A stretch of DNA of 64,000 nucleotides, from positions 372,001-436,000 of the forward strand of contig JACPUT010000006.1 in assembly GCA_016192145.1 (NCBI GenBank). Reading direction: 5' to 3'. This DNA is from Acidobacteriota bacterium. Lineage in GTDB: Bacteria > Acidobacteriota > Holophagae > Holophagales > Holophagaceae. A model generated the notes under the pieces. That model was not told the DNA's origin, ran no database searches, and worked only from the letters and a program-made list of their open reading frames with translations. Positions 34,008 through 42,268 of the stretch are shown one piece after another (positions within the stretch are counted from its first letter, which is position 1; the number at the start of each line of letters is the position of its first letter). The position numbers and the translations under genes were made by a program.

Positions 34008-34478
34008 CTACTTGTGGCAGGTGGTGCAGAGTTGGTTGTTGGCGCGGCCGTGGCACTTGAAGCAGCCGGTCGGATCCATCTTTCCTTCCACCCGGTGCAG
34101 GGCCAGGTAGCCGCCGCGGTGCGGGGACATCCGGTCGGGCCGGTTGGCGAGTTTCATCGCGGGGCTCAAGACGCCCTTGCCCTGATGGCAATCGGCGCAG
34201 GAGGACTGGGAGTGGCAGGTGGCGCAGGTGCCGTTGTCCTGGTTCGCGGCGAACTTGTGGTCCTTCACGAAGGCGGGCGTGTGGTTGAAGGAACCGTAGA
34301 GCTTGAGGGTCCCCTTCATGGGCTCGTTCTCATGGCAATCGGTGCACATGGGGCGGCTGCCGGTCACGCCCTCGGGGTGGCTCCGGGCCACGCTGGTCTC
34401 GGGGGAGAGCAGGCTGCAGGCGAGCAGGCCCACCAGGCTGATGACGAGGGATGCGCGGAGCAGAACTTTCTTGAACAT
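34008..34478 (-). CDS. pentaheme c-type cytochrome lipoprotein
   Basis: A 156-residue exported cytochrome with lipobox LVGLLAC and five heme sites: CTDCH, CATCH, CADCH, CFKCH and CTTCH (the last two residues from the C-terminus). Several extra His residues (FNHTPAFVKDHKF, SPHRGGYLALHRV) could serve as distal ligands. The ATG overlaps the porin stop by one base (TGATG), with GGGAGG just upstream, a sign of translational coupling. Its size and position suggest the periplasmic cytochrome that feeds a porin-cytochrome conduit, analogous in role (not sequence) to MtrA or OmaB; this is inferred. Confidence 0.88.
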   Translation of the reverse strand: MFKKVLLRASLVISLVGLLACSLLSPETSVARSHPEGVTGSRPMCTDCHENEPMKGTLKLYGSFNHTPAFVKDHKFAANQDNGTCATCHSQSSCADCHQGKGVLSPAMKLANRPDRMSPHRGGYLALHRVEGKMDPTGCFKCHGRANNQLCTTCHK

Positions 34479-35863
34479 CACTTGCCTCCCTTGCTGGCCA
34501 TGCCAAAGCGGAACTCGGCGCGGAACAGGACCCGGGTCTCCTTCTCGAGGAGCGGGGTGACGCCGTAGCTGAGATCGCCTGAGATCTTGAACTGGGTCCC
34601 GGCCTGGTAGCCCACGGAGCCGACCACCTCGTAGACGGAGGACTTCCCGTAGAGGTTCGGGTTGGCCTTGTCGGTGAAGCTGTGGTGGATGGCGTCGGCG
34701 CTCGCGGTGAGCTTGCCCTTTTCGTAGGTCAGCCACGCGCGGATCTCGTTGTAGGAGATGCCATAGGTGGTGACGAACACGCCCGAGACGGGGACATCAT
34801 CCGCGGACACGCGGTGGTAGCCGAGGCCCGTCTGCATCGTCGTGCCCTTCGGACGCCAGCGGAGGTCGCCGCCGAAGCGGGTGGCCTGGCCGTAGGTTTC
34901 GCGATCCGTCTTCTTGACGTCGATGATGGCTTCCAGTGAAGCGGCGGAGCCGATCACGAAGGAGAGGCCCTGGGACTGGAACTTTCCGGGCTCGTACCGA
35001 TTGAAGAGCGAGGGCAGGTTGGTGCCGGCGTAGTAGGCGCGGAAGTTCCGCTGCGTGTAGGTGCCGTTCAGGCCGAACATGGGGGAGAAGCGGAGGCCGA
35101 TGCCGTAGTCGTGCTCGGCGATCTTCGACTTGTTGGAGTCGGTGCCCGCGGGCTCGTTGATGTGGTGGTTCACGTCGTAGACGGTGCGGCCCGTGAGGTC
35201 GAAGCCCGTGGTGGGCGTGAACCGGAGGTCCGCGGCCACTTGGCGGCGCGTGTAGTCCTGGGTGTTGGAGCCGTCCATGTACTTGGCGCTGGTGGTGCCA
35301 TCCTGCACGAAGGACACGCCGATCTCGCCATATTTGGAGAAGCGCTTGCCCAGCCGGCCGCCGAAGATCACGTCGCGCTGGAGGTCGTACTCCGTCTGGC
35401 TGGCGGGATCGATCGTCTTGTAGAGGACCGGCCGGCCGCCGAAGGCGGAGAGCGTGAAGCCCCCGATGAGATCGGCCCGGACCGAGGCACCATCCACCTG
35501 CTCGATGGCCACGCCCTGGTTCACCGTGAAGCGACCCGCCTGCATCTCAAGGTTGCCCTTGGGTGCGCGGTACTTCAGGTAGCCGAACATCAGCTCGCCA
35601 CCGCCCTTGCCCTCGAAGCGGGACTGGTCGGCCAGGTCGCTGCGCCCCCAGCCGAAGAGGTGGACGGACAGTGCCTCCATCCCCACGCCGGTCGCGTCCA
35701 CGCCCAGGAACTGGGTCGCCGGCGCGAAGGTGGCTTTGTCAAAGCCGGCCCCCTCCTGCTTCCACAACTGGACCAGGGTGGTGCCATACACATTCACATC
35801 CTGCCCCCACGCGGCGGCGGATGCGAGTGTGGCTAGCAGTACCGCACTACTACGGAACTTCAT
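34478..35863 (-). CDS. outer-membrane beta-barrel porin of the cytochrome operon
   Basis: A 461-residue protein. The ATG at 35863 begins a signal peptide (FRSSAVLLATLASAAAWGQ) and follows AGAGGAGG. The mature part consists of alternating amphipathic strands with aromatic ends (GGELMFGYLKYRAPKGNLEM, GIGLRFSPMFGLNGTYTQR) and ends in FRAEFRFGMASKGGK. It is shorter than MtrB (about 700), so direct MtrB homology is unlikely; a general gram-negative porin fold is likely. As first gene of the operon with three multiheme lipoproteins, it is a good candidate for the outer-membrane sheath of an electron conduit. Confidence 0.82.
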   Translation of the reverse strand: MKFRSSAVLLATLASAAAWGQDVNVYGTTLVQLWKQEGAGFDKATFAPATQFLGVDATGVGMEALSVHLFGWGRSDLADQSRFEGKGGGELMFGYLKYRAPKGNLEMQAGRFTVNQGVAIEQVDGASVRADLIGGFTLSAFGGRPVLYKTIDPASQTEYDLQRDVIFGGRLGKRFSKYGEIGVSFVQDGTTSAKYMDGSNTQDYTRRQVAADLRFTPTTGFDLTGRTVYDVNHHINEPAGTDSNKSKIAEHDYGIGLRFSPMFGLNGTYTQRNFRAYYAGTNLPSLFNRYEPGKFQSQGLSFVIGSAASLEAIIDVKKTDRETYGQATRFGGDLRWRPKGTTMQTGLGYHRVSADDVPVSGVFVTTYGISYNEIRAWLTYEKGKLTASADAIHHSFTDKANPNLYGKSSVYEVVGSVGYQAGTQFKISGDLSYGVTPLLEKETRVLFRAEFRFGMASKGGK

Positions 35864-36225
35864 GGGTCGCCTCCTCTGGCCATCCCCGTGAGGTACCCGC
35901 TCCGAATGGCCGGGGTCCATGGGTGTGCCATGACTTGATCGGAATAGTGGAGTTCGTCGTCCGTGAGCGTGGTCACGAACGAAACATGGTGCCGATCGGT
36001 GCGTCCGTTGGGAGTGTATATATTTGGCGGGTTTACAAGAATGATGCCGCTTTTGCACGCCTGTTTTATACAAACAGGTTTGAGGGCTGGCGGGCGCCCA
36101 ATGGATAAATGGATTTAAAAATCCGAATATATTTCTACGGACCTAAAACCTGACCCGAAGTTCCCAAATGTTCCGGGTGCCGGATTCACTGTTGATCTTC
36201 ATCACACGGGTCCCCGGCAGGGGTT
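35864..36225. promoter_or_regulatory. regulatory region of the porin-cytochrome operon, locally AT-rich
   Basis: No gene is visible in these 362 bases. They contain the lowest GC stretch of the window (about 36010-36150, with TATATATTTGG and GAATATATTTC), a hairpin CCTGTTT/AAACAGG (36060-36078), a CRP-like palindrome (35962-35977) and an FNR-like TTGATCTTCATCAC (36192-36205). The operon reads leftwards from 35863; the DUF493 gene ends at 36226, reading in the same direction. Confidence 0.5.
35962..35977. promoter_or_regulatory. CRP/FNR-family-like palindromic operator
   Basis: CGTGA-GCGTGG-TCACG, a perfect half-site palindrome with a 6-base spacer matching the CRP pattern TGTGA-N6-TCACA at the core GTGA/TCAC. 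It is centred about 107 bp upstream of the porin ATG. Confidence 0.4.
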
Positions 36226-36498
36226 TCAGAGCTGCATCACCACGCCGGGCAGCTTGTGGATGGCCTCGCGCAGGGGCCGTTCCGCGTGCTCATCCGGGAG
36301 CACCACCCAGAAGGTGAGGCTGAGGTACGCGCCCTTGCAGTTCACGCCGGCCTGGAGATCGCTTTCGGCCTGGGGCCCGAGGTGCGCCACGATCACCGAG
36401 GCGACGATCTCCGCCTTCAGCAGGTGGGCGTGCCCGATCACCTTGAGGGGAACGCGGGCGGGGTACTCCATCTGGGGCTTGCCTTCGATGACCTTCAT
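36226..36498 (-). CDS. DUF493/YbeD family protein
   Basis: A 90-residue protein of the YbeD-like DUF493 family. Typical features are YPARVPLKVIGHAH near the N-terminus, KGAYLSLTFWVVLPDEHA in the middle and IHKLPGVVMQL at the end. YbeD has an ACT-like ferredoxin fold and has been proposed to regulate lipoate attachment, without firm proof. There is no lipoate gene nearby. It is divergent from the agmatinase gene. Confidence 0.82.
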   Translation of the reverse strand: MKVIEGKPQMEYPARVPLKVIGHAHLLKAEIVASVIVAHLGPQAESDLQAGVNCKGAYLSLTFWVVLPDEHAERPLREAIHKLPGVVMQL

Positions 36499-36523
36499 CC
36501 CGCCATTGTCCCAGCTTCAAGGC

Positions 36524-36552
36524 TTGGGGGTGTCATGGGGCACCGCTAAACT
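36524..36552 (+). promoter_or_regulatory. putative sigma-70-type promoter of the agmatinase gene
   Basis: TTGGGG (36524-36529) and TAAACT (36547-36552) are separated by 17 bp and lie 20 bp before the ATG at 36572. Confidence 0.5.
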
Positions 36553-36571
36553 GGAAGGTCCGAGGTCCGCC

Positions 36572-37456
36572 ATGCACGATGCCCCCACGACGCACCCCAC
36601 CCACGAGTGGGTACCGCCCTTCTTCCTGGGCTCCTGCGAGCCCGAGGAGGCGGAGATCGCCCTCTTCGGCGTCTGCTGGGACGGCACCTCCTCCTTCAAG
36701 GCCGGCAGCCGTTTCGCGGGCTTCGCCGTGCGGGAGGCCTCCTACGGCATGGAGGAGTTCAGCTTCTACCAGCAGCGCTCGCTCATGGACATCAAGTACA
36801 CGGACATGGGCGACCTCTTCCTGGCCCCGGGCCAGAAGCAGCGCACGCTGGATGACATCGCCTCCGCCGTGCGGGAGATTCGAGCCAAGGGCCAGTTCCC
36901 CATCGCCTTCGGCGGCGAGCACCTGCTGGCGTATCCGCTGATCAAGGCGGCGCTGGTGGAGCACCCGGACCTGGCCATCATCCACTTCGACGCCCACGCC
37001 GACATCCGCCCCGATCTGTGGGGGGACGCGTGGACCCACGCCACCTTCCTGGGGCGCTTGGGCGACGAGCACGGCTACGAGCGCATCAAGCAGTTCGGCA
37101 TCCGCTCCGGCTCGAAGGAAGAGTGGGACATCGCCCAAAAACACGACACGATCCGGCCCTTCACGAAGGAGGCCATCGCCGCCCACCTGGAGAGCCTGGG
37201 CGACCGCCCCCTCTACATCACGCTCGACATGGACGTGCTGGACCCGAGCCTCTACCCCGGCACCGGCACCCCCGAGCCCGGGGGCATCGACTACGCCACG
37301 CTCATGGCCGGCCTCAAGCTCTTCCGCGGCAAGCGCCTCGTGGGCATCGACTGCTTGGAGTTGGCGCCCCACTACGATTCCACCGGCGTCAGCGCCATCA
37401 CCATGGCGAAGACCCTGCGCGAGCTGATCATCCTGGCGCACGACCGGAAGAAGTAA
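36572..37456 (+). CDS. speB: agmatinase/arginase family ureohydrolase
   Basis: A 294-residue binuclear manganese ureohydrolase. The metal ligands are all present: FGGEHLL (His), HFDAHADIR (Asp, His, Asp) and TLDMDVLDPS (two Asp). SLYPGTGTPEPGG and GIDCLELAP complete the family signature. The agmatinase-type branch (putrescine plus urea from agmatine) is more likely than arginase from the overall sequence and length. The ATG at 36572 follows a promoter-like TTGGGG-17-TAAACT; GAGG lies upstream. No other polyamine genes are adjacent. Downstream is a palindromic repeat. Confidence 0.93.
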   Translation: MHDAPTTHPTHEWVPPFFLGSCEPEEAEIALFGVCWDGTSSFKAGSRFAGFAVREASYGMEEFSFYQQRSLMDIKYTDMGDLFLAPGQKQRTLDDIASAVREIRAKGQFPIAFGGEHLLAYPLIKAALVEHPDLAIIHFDAHADIRPDLWGDAWTHATFLGRLGDEHGYERIKQFGIRSGSKEEWDIAQKHDTIRPFTKEAIAAHLESLGDRPLYITLDMDVLDPSLYPGTGTPEPGGIDYATLMAGLKLFRGKRLVGIDCLELAPHYDSTGVSAITMAKTLRELIILAHDRKK

Positions 37457-37465
37457 CCGGCCTTA

Positions 37466-37536
37466 AACCGCGAATGACGCGAATTCACGCAAATGAAGGC
37501 ACGGCTCCTTCGCGTGAATTCGCGTCATTCGCGGTT
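37466..37536. repeat. palindrome with the same core as the GxxExxY-flanking repeats, without a gene
   Basis: The left arm 37466-37493 and right arm 37509-37536 are inverse copies over 27 of 28 bases, with only a 15-base loop. The arms begin AACCGCGAATGACGCGAATT. They share CGCGAATGACGCGAAT with the arms around the GxxExxY gene. It lies 10 bp after the agmatinase stop, and its right end runs into the stop codon of an HU gene remnant. Confidence 0.9.
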
Positions 37537-37636
37537 ACTTGACTTCAATGTCCCGGAGGTCCTTCCCTGGCTTGAAGCGGATGGATTTCCCATTGGGTAT
37601 CTTCTCGCGATCCGCAAGCGGATCACGAGGCCGACC
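37535..37636 (-). pseudogene. 3' remnant of a second HU/IHF-family gene
   Basis: On the minus strand, the 66 coding bases before the TAA at 37535-37537 encode KIPNGKSIRFKPGKDLRDIE followed by VK, identical over 22 residues to the C-terminus of the intact HU gene at 37639-37914. About a dozen nucleotide differences between the copies are all synonymous. Upstream of these codons the frame reads GRPRDPLADRE, still open but unlike HU, and no start or DNA-binding arm is present. It appears to be the tail of a former tandem HU paralogue. Confidence 0.75.
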
Positions 37637-37638
37637 CA

Positions 37639-37914
37639 TCACTTCACTTCGATATCCCGGAGGTCCTTGCCGGGCTTGAACCGGATCGACTTCCCATTGG
37701 GTATTTTGACGGCGTCGCCCGTTTTGATGTTGCGGCCCATGCCCTTCTTGCGGGGGCGGGGCTCGAAGACGCCGAAGCCGCGGATCTCGATGCGGTGGCC
37801 ATCGAGGAGGGCCTGCTTCATGCGGTCCGTGAGGAGGTCCACCACCTCCAGGGCCGTCTGCCGGGAGCAGGGGTGGATCTTCATCAGGGCGTTGGCGATG
37901 TCGATCTTGATCAT
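37639..37914 (-). CDS. HU/IHF family DNA-binding protein
   Basis: A 91-residue nucleoid protein. The N-terminal helices (IANALMKIHPCSRQTALEVV) form the dimerisation body; EIRGFGVFEPRPRKKGMGRN is the conserved GFG(x)F beta-arm region, and KIPNGKSIRFKPGKDLRD the C-terminal helix. Size and sequence are typical of HU/IHF, which bend DNA non-specifically or at selected sites. GAGGAA precedes the ATG. It lies 30 bp downstream of pilT on the same strand. The downstream remnant shows that a second paralogue once stood beside it. Confidence 0.93.
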   Translation of the reverse strand: MIKIDIANALMKIHPCSRQTALEVVDLLTDRMKQALLDGHRIEIRGFGVFEPRPRKKGMGRNIKTGDAVKIPNGKSIRFKPGKDLRDIEVK

Positions 37915-37944
37915 GGGTTCCTCGGGGCGGGGGCTTCGGAGGGG

Positions 37945-39195
37945 CTAGCGGGCCAGGGTGATCTTGATATCGGGATTGGCGGCGGGGGGGACTTGGCCGG
38001 GCGGGGCCTTGGGGGCCATCGGCGGAGGCGCGGGGGGCGCGAGGCTTCCACCCGCCTCGCGGCCGCCGCCCTGGGCGATGCTCATGCCGCGCTCCATATT
38101 GGACTTGGCGGCATCGGCGCTGGACATGACCCCCTCGAGGCGGAGCTTGAATTCCCCGATGTTGGTGGCCCGGAGCATGGCCTCCTCCACGGTGATGAGG
38201 CCCTGCTTGAGGAGGAAGAAGAGGCTCTGGTCGAAGGTCTGCATGCCGTACTGGGCCGTGCCTGCGGCGATGGTGTCGCGCAGCTGCTTCGTCTTGTCCT
38301 TGTCCTCGATGCAGCTCCGCACGGTCTCCGTGGTGACCATGACCTCCACGGCGGGCACGCGGCCCATGCCATCGGCCCGGGGCACGAGGCGCTGGGAGAT
38401 GACGCCCTTGAGCACCCCCGCCAGCTGGAGGCGGATCTGCTTCTGGTGGTGGGGAGGGAACACGCTGATGATGCGGTTGATGGTCTCCGTGGCATCCAGG
38501 GTGTGGAGCGTGGAGAACACGAGGTGGCCCGTCTCGGCCGCGTGCATGGCCGTCTCGATGGTCTCCAGGTCGCGCATCTCACCCACGAGGATAACGTCGG
38601 GGTCCTGGCGCAGGGCGGCGCGCAGGGCCGTGGCGAAGCTCTTGCAATCCGCCTCCACCTCGCGCTGGTTCACGATGGACATGTTGTCCCGGTGCAGGTA
38701 CTCGATGGGATCCTCGATGGTGAGGATGTGCTCCGTCCGGGTGGCGTTGATCATGTCGATCATGGCGGCCAGCGTCGTGGACTTGCCGGAGCCGGTGGTG
38801 CCGGTGACGAGGATGAGGCCGCGTTGCTCCTCGCAGAGCTTCTTCAACGTCTTGGGCAGCATCAGATCGTCGAGGGTGAAGATCTTGCGCGGAATGACGC
38901 GGAGCACCAGGCCCACGGTGCCGCGCTGGTTGAAGATGTTGCAGCGGAAGCGGCCCAGCGCAGGCACGGAGTAGGCGATGTCGAGGTCCAGCTGCTCCTT
39001 GAACTTCGTCTTCTGCTTATCGCTGGCCATGATCGTGAAGGCCATGGCGATGGTGTCCTCCTGCACCAGCCGCTTGAACTGGGTCAGGGGGGTCAGGCGG
39101 CCCTTGATGCGGGCGATGGGGTGGTTGCCGACCTTGAGGTGAAGATCGGACCCACCCTGTTCGACGATGGCGGTGAGCAGGTCGTTGATGTGCAT
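37945..39195 (-). CDS. pilT: type IV pilus retraction ATPase PilT
   Basis: A 416-residue hexameric secretion-superfamily ATPase. The N-terminal PAS-like domain has GGSDLHLKVGNHP. Walker A is GTTGSGKST, the Asp box HILTIEDPIEYLH, Walker B LVGEMRDLETIETAM, and the His box follows as TGHLVFSTLHT. These are the PilT/PilU signatures; the C-terminal region ends in a Pro/Ala-rich tail (about 370-416) longer than in typical PilT (about 345). PilT drives pilus retraction and twitching. VRSCIEDKDK occupies the position of the AIRNLIRE motif of PilT, a divergence that would also fit PilU-like proteins. Confidence 0.92.
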   Translation of the reverse strand: MHINDLLTAIVEQGGSDLHLKVGNHPIARIKGRLTPLTQFKRLVQEDTIAMAFTIMASDKQKTKFKEQLDLDIAYSVPALGRFRCNIFNQRGTVGLVLRVIPRKIFTLDDLMLPKTLKKLCEEQRGLILVTGTTGSGKSTTLAAMIDMINATRTEHILTIEDPIEYLHRDNMSIVNQREVEADCKSFATALRAALRQDPDVILVGEMRDLETIETAMHAAETGHLVFSTLHTLDATETINRIISVFPPHHQKQIRLQLAGVLKGVISQRLVPRADGMGRVPAVEVMVTTETVRSCIEDKDKTKQLRDTIAAGTAQYGMQTFDQSLFFLLKQGLITVEEAMLRATNIGEFKLRLEGVMSSADAAKSNMERGMSIAQGGGREAGGSLAPPAPPPMAPKAPPGQVPPAANPDIKITLAR

Positions 39196-39386
39196 GCGGC
39201 GCCCCCGAGGCCTCCATCATCCATACGCCCTGGGCATACAGGTACCCGGTCTGGGGGATCGGGAATGAGAGGGAGGGTCCGCCCATCTTAGTCCCCTGTT
39301 TTCAGAAGGGAAGGGGCATATCCAGGAAATCCACCGTGAAAAGGGGGGGCTGGGGCCGAATAAGGCTCGGAATACGGGCCATCCCT

Positions 39387-39395
39387 TGGTAAAAT
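39387..39395 (+). promoter_or_regulatory. putative extended -10 element of typA
   Basis: TGGTAAAAT (39387-39395) matches an extended -10 (TGnTAAAAT). No good -35 was found 16-18 bp upstream. Confidence 0.4.
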
Positions 39396-39475
39396 CCAAG
39401 ATTCGGCCTGCCTTGGGCCCAGACCTTTGGCCAGACCCCATGAACGCAACCCTGATTCCCGCTGGGACACCCGCC

Positions 39476-41299
39476 ATGACGCCCATTCAGAAGATCCGAA
39501 ACATCGCCATCATCGCCCACGTGGATCACGGCAAGACCACGCTGGTGGATGCCCTCTTCAAGGGCGCGCACATGTTCCGGGACAACCAGAAGGTGGTCGA
39601 GCGCGCCATGGACTCCAACGATCAGGAGCGGGAGCGCGGCATCACCATCCTGGCCAAGACGACGAGCCTGCACTGGAGCGGCCACCGCTTCAACATCGTG
39701 GACACCCCCGGCCACGCCGACTTCGGCGGCGAAGTGGAGCGCGTGCTCAGCATGGTCGACTCCGTCCTCCTCGTCGTGGACGCCTTCGACGGCCCCATGC
39801 CCCAGACCAAGTTCGTGACCCGCAAGGCCCTGGCCCTGGGCCTCCGCCCCATCGTCGTCATCAACAAGGTGGATCGCCCCGGCGCGCGCCCCCACTGGAG
39901 CCAGGATCAGGTGTTCGAGCTCCTCATCGAGCTGGGCGCCAGCGATGAGCAGCTGGATTTCTGCTGCGTGTTCGCCTCCGCCAAGCAGGGCTACGCCATG
40001 CTGGACATGAACGATCCCGCCGAGAACCTGGATCCCCTCTTCGACGCCATCGTGAAGCACTGCCCCCACCCCAAGGGCAGCCCCGAGGCCGATCTGCAGA
40101 TGCTCGTCACCCTCATGGACTACAACGACTTCGTGGGCCAGATCGGCATCGGCCGCATCGTGAACGGCAAGATCAAGGTGGGTGAGCAGGTGTCGCTCGT
40201 GAAGCGCGACGGCTCCGTGCAGACCCACAAGGTCACGCAGCTCTACGGCTTCGAAGGTCTCACCCGCGTGCCCCAGACCGAGGCCCAGGCCGGCGAGATC
40301 ATCGCCATCGCGGGCATCCCCGACATCCGCGTGGGCGAGACCATCGCCTCCGCCGTGGATCCCAAGGCGCTGCCCTACGTCGAGATCGACGAGCCCACCA
40401 TCTCCATGATGTTCATGGTCAACGCGGGCCCCTTCGCCGGCCAGGACGGCAAGCACGTGCAGAGCCGCCGCATCCGCGAGCGCCTCATGAAGGAGCTGCA
40501 GCACAACGTGGCCCTGCGCGTGGAGGACACCGAGACCCCCGACTCCTTCAAGGTGTCCGGCCGTGGTGAGTTGCACCTCTCCGTGCTCATCGAGAGCATG
40601 CGCCGCGAGGGTTTCGAACTCTGCGTGAGCCGCCCCGAGGTGATCATCCACACCAACGACAAGGGCGAGAAGGAAGAGCCCTACGAGGACATCACGGTGG
40701 ACGTGCCCGACACCTACATGGGCGTCGTCATGGACAAGCTGGGCCAGCGCAAGGCCGAGATGCAGGACATGGCCAACGAGCTGGGCCGCGTGCGCCTGCA
40801 CTTCAAGATCCCCTCCCGCGGCCTGATCGGCTACCGCTCGGAGTTCATGACGGACACCCGCGGCGAGGGCATCCTCAACGCCCTGTTCAGCCACTACGGC
40901 CCCTACAAGGGCGAGCTGCCCGGCCGCAAGAACGGCGTGCTCATCTCCATGGAGCAGGCCGAGAGCGTGGGCTTCGCCCTCATGAACCTCGAGGACCGCG
41001 GCATCATCTTCATCCACCCCCAGACGAAGTGCTACGAAGGCATGATCATCGGCGAGCACGCCCGTGAGAACGACCTCGTGGTGAACATCGCCAAGGGCAA
41101 GAAGCTGACAAACATGCGCTCCTCCGGCGCCGACGAGGCCACCCGCCTCACGCCCCCCCGGGAGCACACCCTGGAGCAGGCCCTCGAGTACATCGAGGAC
41201 GACGAGCTCGTCGAGGTGACCCCCAACTTCATCCGCATGCGCAAGCGCATCCTCGCGGAAAGCGAGCGCAAGAAGGCCGAGAAGCGGGCGAGCGTCTAA
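39476..41299 (+). CDS. typA: ribosome-associated GTPase TypA/BipA
   Basis: A 607-residue translational GTPase. The G domain has [16 protein letters not shown] (G1), the switch region RERGITI (G2), [12 protein letters not shown] (G3) and [12 protein letters not shown] (G4). Domains II, III and V and the BipA-specific C-terminus follow ([39 protein letters not shown]). BipA acts in ribosome assembly and stress responses. The start at ATG 39476 ([15 protein letters not shown]) matches the family N-terminus; an in-frame ATG at 39440 would add 12 residues and cannot be excluded. Confidence 0.96.
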   Translation: MTPIQKIRNIAIIAHVDHGKTTLVDALFKGAHMFRDNQKVVERAMDSNDQERERGITILAKTTSLHWSGHRFNIVDTPGHADFGGEVERVLSMVDSVLLVVDAFDGPMPQTKFVTRKALALGLRPIVVINKVDRPGARPHWSQDQVFELLIELGASDEQLDFCCVFASAKQGYAMLDMNDPAENLDPLFDAIVKHCPHPKGSPEADLQMLVTLMDYNDFVGQIGIGRIVNGKIKVGEQVSLVKRDGSVQTHKVTQLYGFEGLTRVPQTEAQAGEIIAIAGIPDIRVGETIASAVDPKALPYVEIDEPTISMMFMVNAGPFAGQDGKHVQSRRIRERLMKELQHNVALRVEDTETPDSFKVSGRGELHLSVLIESMRREGFELCVSRPEVIIHTNDKGEKEEPYEDITVDVPDTYMGVVMDKLGQRKAEMQDMANELGRVRLHFKIPSRGLIGYRSEFMTDTRGEGILNALFSHYGPYKGELPGRKNGVLISMEQAESVGFALMNLEDRGIIFIHPQTKCYEGMIIGEHARENDLVVNIAKGKKLTNMRSSGADEATRLTPPREHTLEQALEYIEDDELVEVTPNFIRMRKRILAESERKKAEKRASV

Positions 41300-41316
41300 C
41301 GCCAATCGCCTGACGG

Positions 41317-42015
41317 ATGGAACCCGAGTCCACGCCCTACGTCGCCCCCGCGCGGTCCAGCTTCTGGCAGAAGCTGGGCCCCGGGGGCTTCGCGTCCTTG
41401 GGCCTCGCCCTGTTCTCGGGGCTGACCCTCATCCCCGTGCTCTACCGGCTCCGGCAGGTGCTGGACCGCGCCGAAGGCGACGCGCCCCATGCGGCCGACG
41501 CGATCCTCGTGCTGGGGCGCAAGCTGGAGGGCGATGCCCCCACGGCCGTCTTCGAGGCGCGGCTGGCCCACGCCGAGGAACTCTGGCATGCCGGGCTCGC
41601 GCCACGGATCATCGTGGCGGGCGGGCTCACGGGCGCGGCCTCCCGGACCGAGGCCGAGGCGGGCGTGGCCTGGCTCCTGGATCGGGGGCTGGACACCGGC
41701 CTGCTCCACGCCGAGGGTAAAAGCCAGCACACGTTGGAGAACCTTTTTTACGTTCGCGACCTGATGAACGCCCAGGGGTGGCGCGAACTGATCCTCGTCT
41801 CGGACCCGCTGCACCTCGCCCGGGCCGGTGCCATGGCCCGGGGCCTGAACCTCCACGTGCGCTGCAGCCCGGCCACCCAGGCGCCCCCGGCGCGGGGCAC
41901 CCGGGGCTGGGTGGGACGGGCCCTCTTCGAGGCCTTCTACCTGCACTGGTACCACCTCGGGGTGGCCTACAGCCGCTTCATCGGGTCGCGGCGGCAGCTC
42001 CAGCGGGTGAGCTGA
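41317..42015 (+). CDS. YdcF/ElyC-SanA family (DUF218) membrane protein
   Basis: A 232-residue protein with one N-terminal membrane helix (FASLGLALFSGLTLIPVLY) and a DUF218 domain: ADAILVLGRKLEG, RIIVAGGLTG, EGKSQHTLENLFYVRDLM, ILVSDPLHLARAGAMARGL. DUF218 proteins such as SanA, ElyC and YdcF have been linked to envelope integrity; biochemical activity is poorly defined. The conserved acidic and Ser/Thr positions of the fold are present. It starts 17 bp after typA on the same strand and may be co-transcribed. Confidence 0.87.
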   Translation: MEPESTPYVAPARSSFWQKLGPGGFASLGLALFSGLTLIPVLYRLRQVLDRAEGDAPHAADAILVLGRKLEGDAPTAVFEARLAHAEELWHAGLAPRIIVAGGLTGAASRTEAEAGVAWLLDRGLDTGLLHAEGKSQHTLENLFYVRDLMNAQGWRELILVSDPLHLARAGAMARGLNLHVRCSPATQAPPARGTRGWVGRALFEAFYLHWYHLGVAYSRFIGSRRQLQRVS

Positions 42016-42018
42016 GGG

Positions 42019-42216
42019 TCAGGGCTTGCCGGTGCCATCACCGGGATCGGGGTCGATGGCCATGTTGGAGGAGCCGCCTGCGACTTCAGGTACGGTGCCC
42101 GCGTAGGTCATGGTGACGACGGTGCCCGTGGCATCCACGGTGGCCGTCCATCCCCCACTCAGGGTCATCGTGTAGGGGGAGTCCTTGGACTTGAGGTTCC
42201 ACTCGCGTTTGGACAT
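42019..42216 (-). CDS. small hypothetical protein
   Basis: A 65-residue protein beginning MSKREWNLKSKDSPYTMTLS. The middle (GGWTATVDATGTVVTMTYAG) looks like a beta hairpin, and the end is Gly/Asp/Pro-rich. No family is recognised, and there is no signal peptide. TGGAG lies 6 nt before the ATG on the minus strand, and the coding sequence is compact between the convergent YdcF-like gene (3-bp gap) and the Ser/Thr kinase gene (52 bp upstream), which supports a real gene. Confidence 0.6.
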   Translation of the reverse strand: MSKREWNLKSKDSPYTMTLSGGWTATVDATGTVVTMTYAGTVPEVAGGSSNMAIDPDPGDGTGKP

Positions 42217-42268
42217 TGAGGCTCCAGAAAAGGGATTGGGGTTGCCCTAGAAACGTATCCCAACGCGG

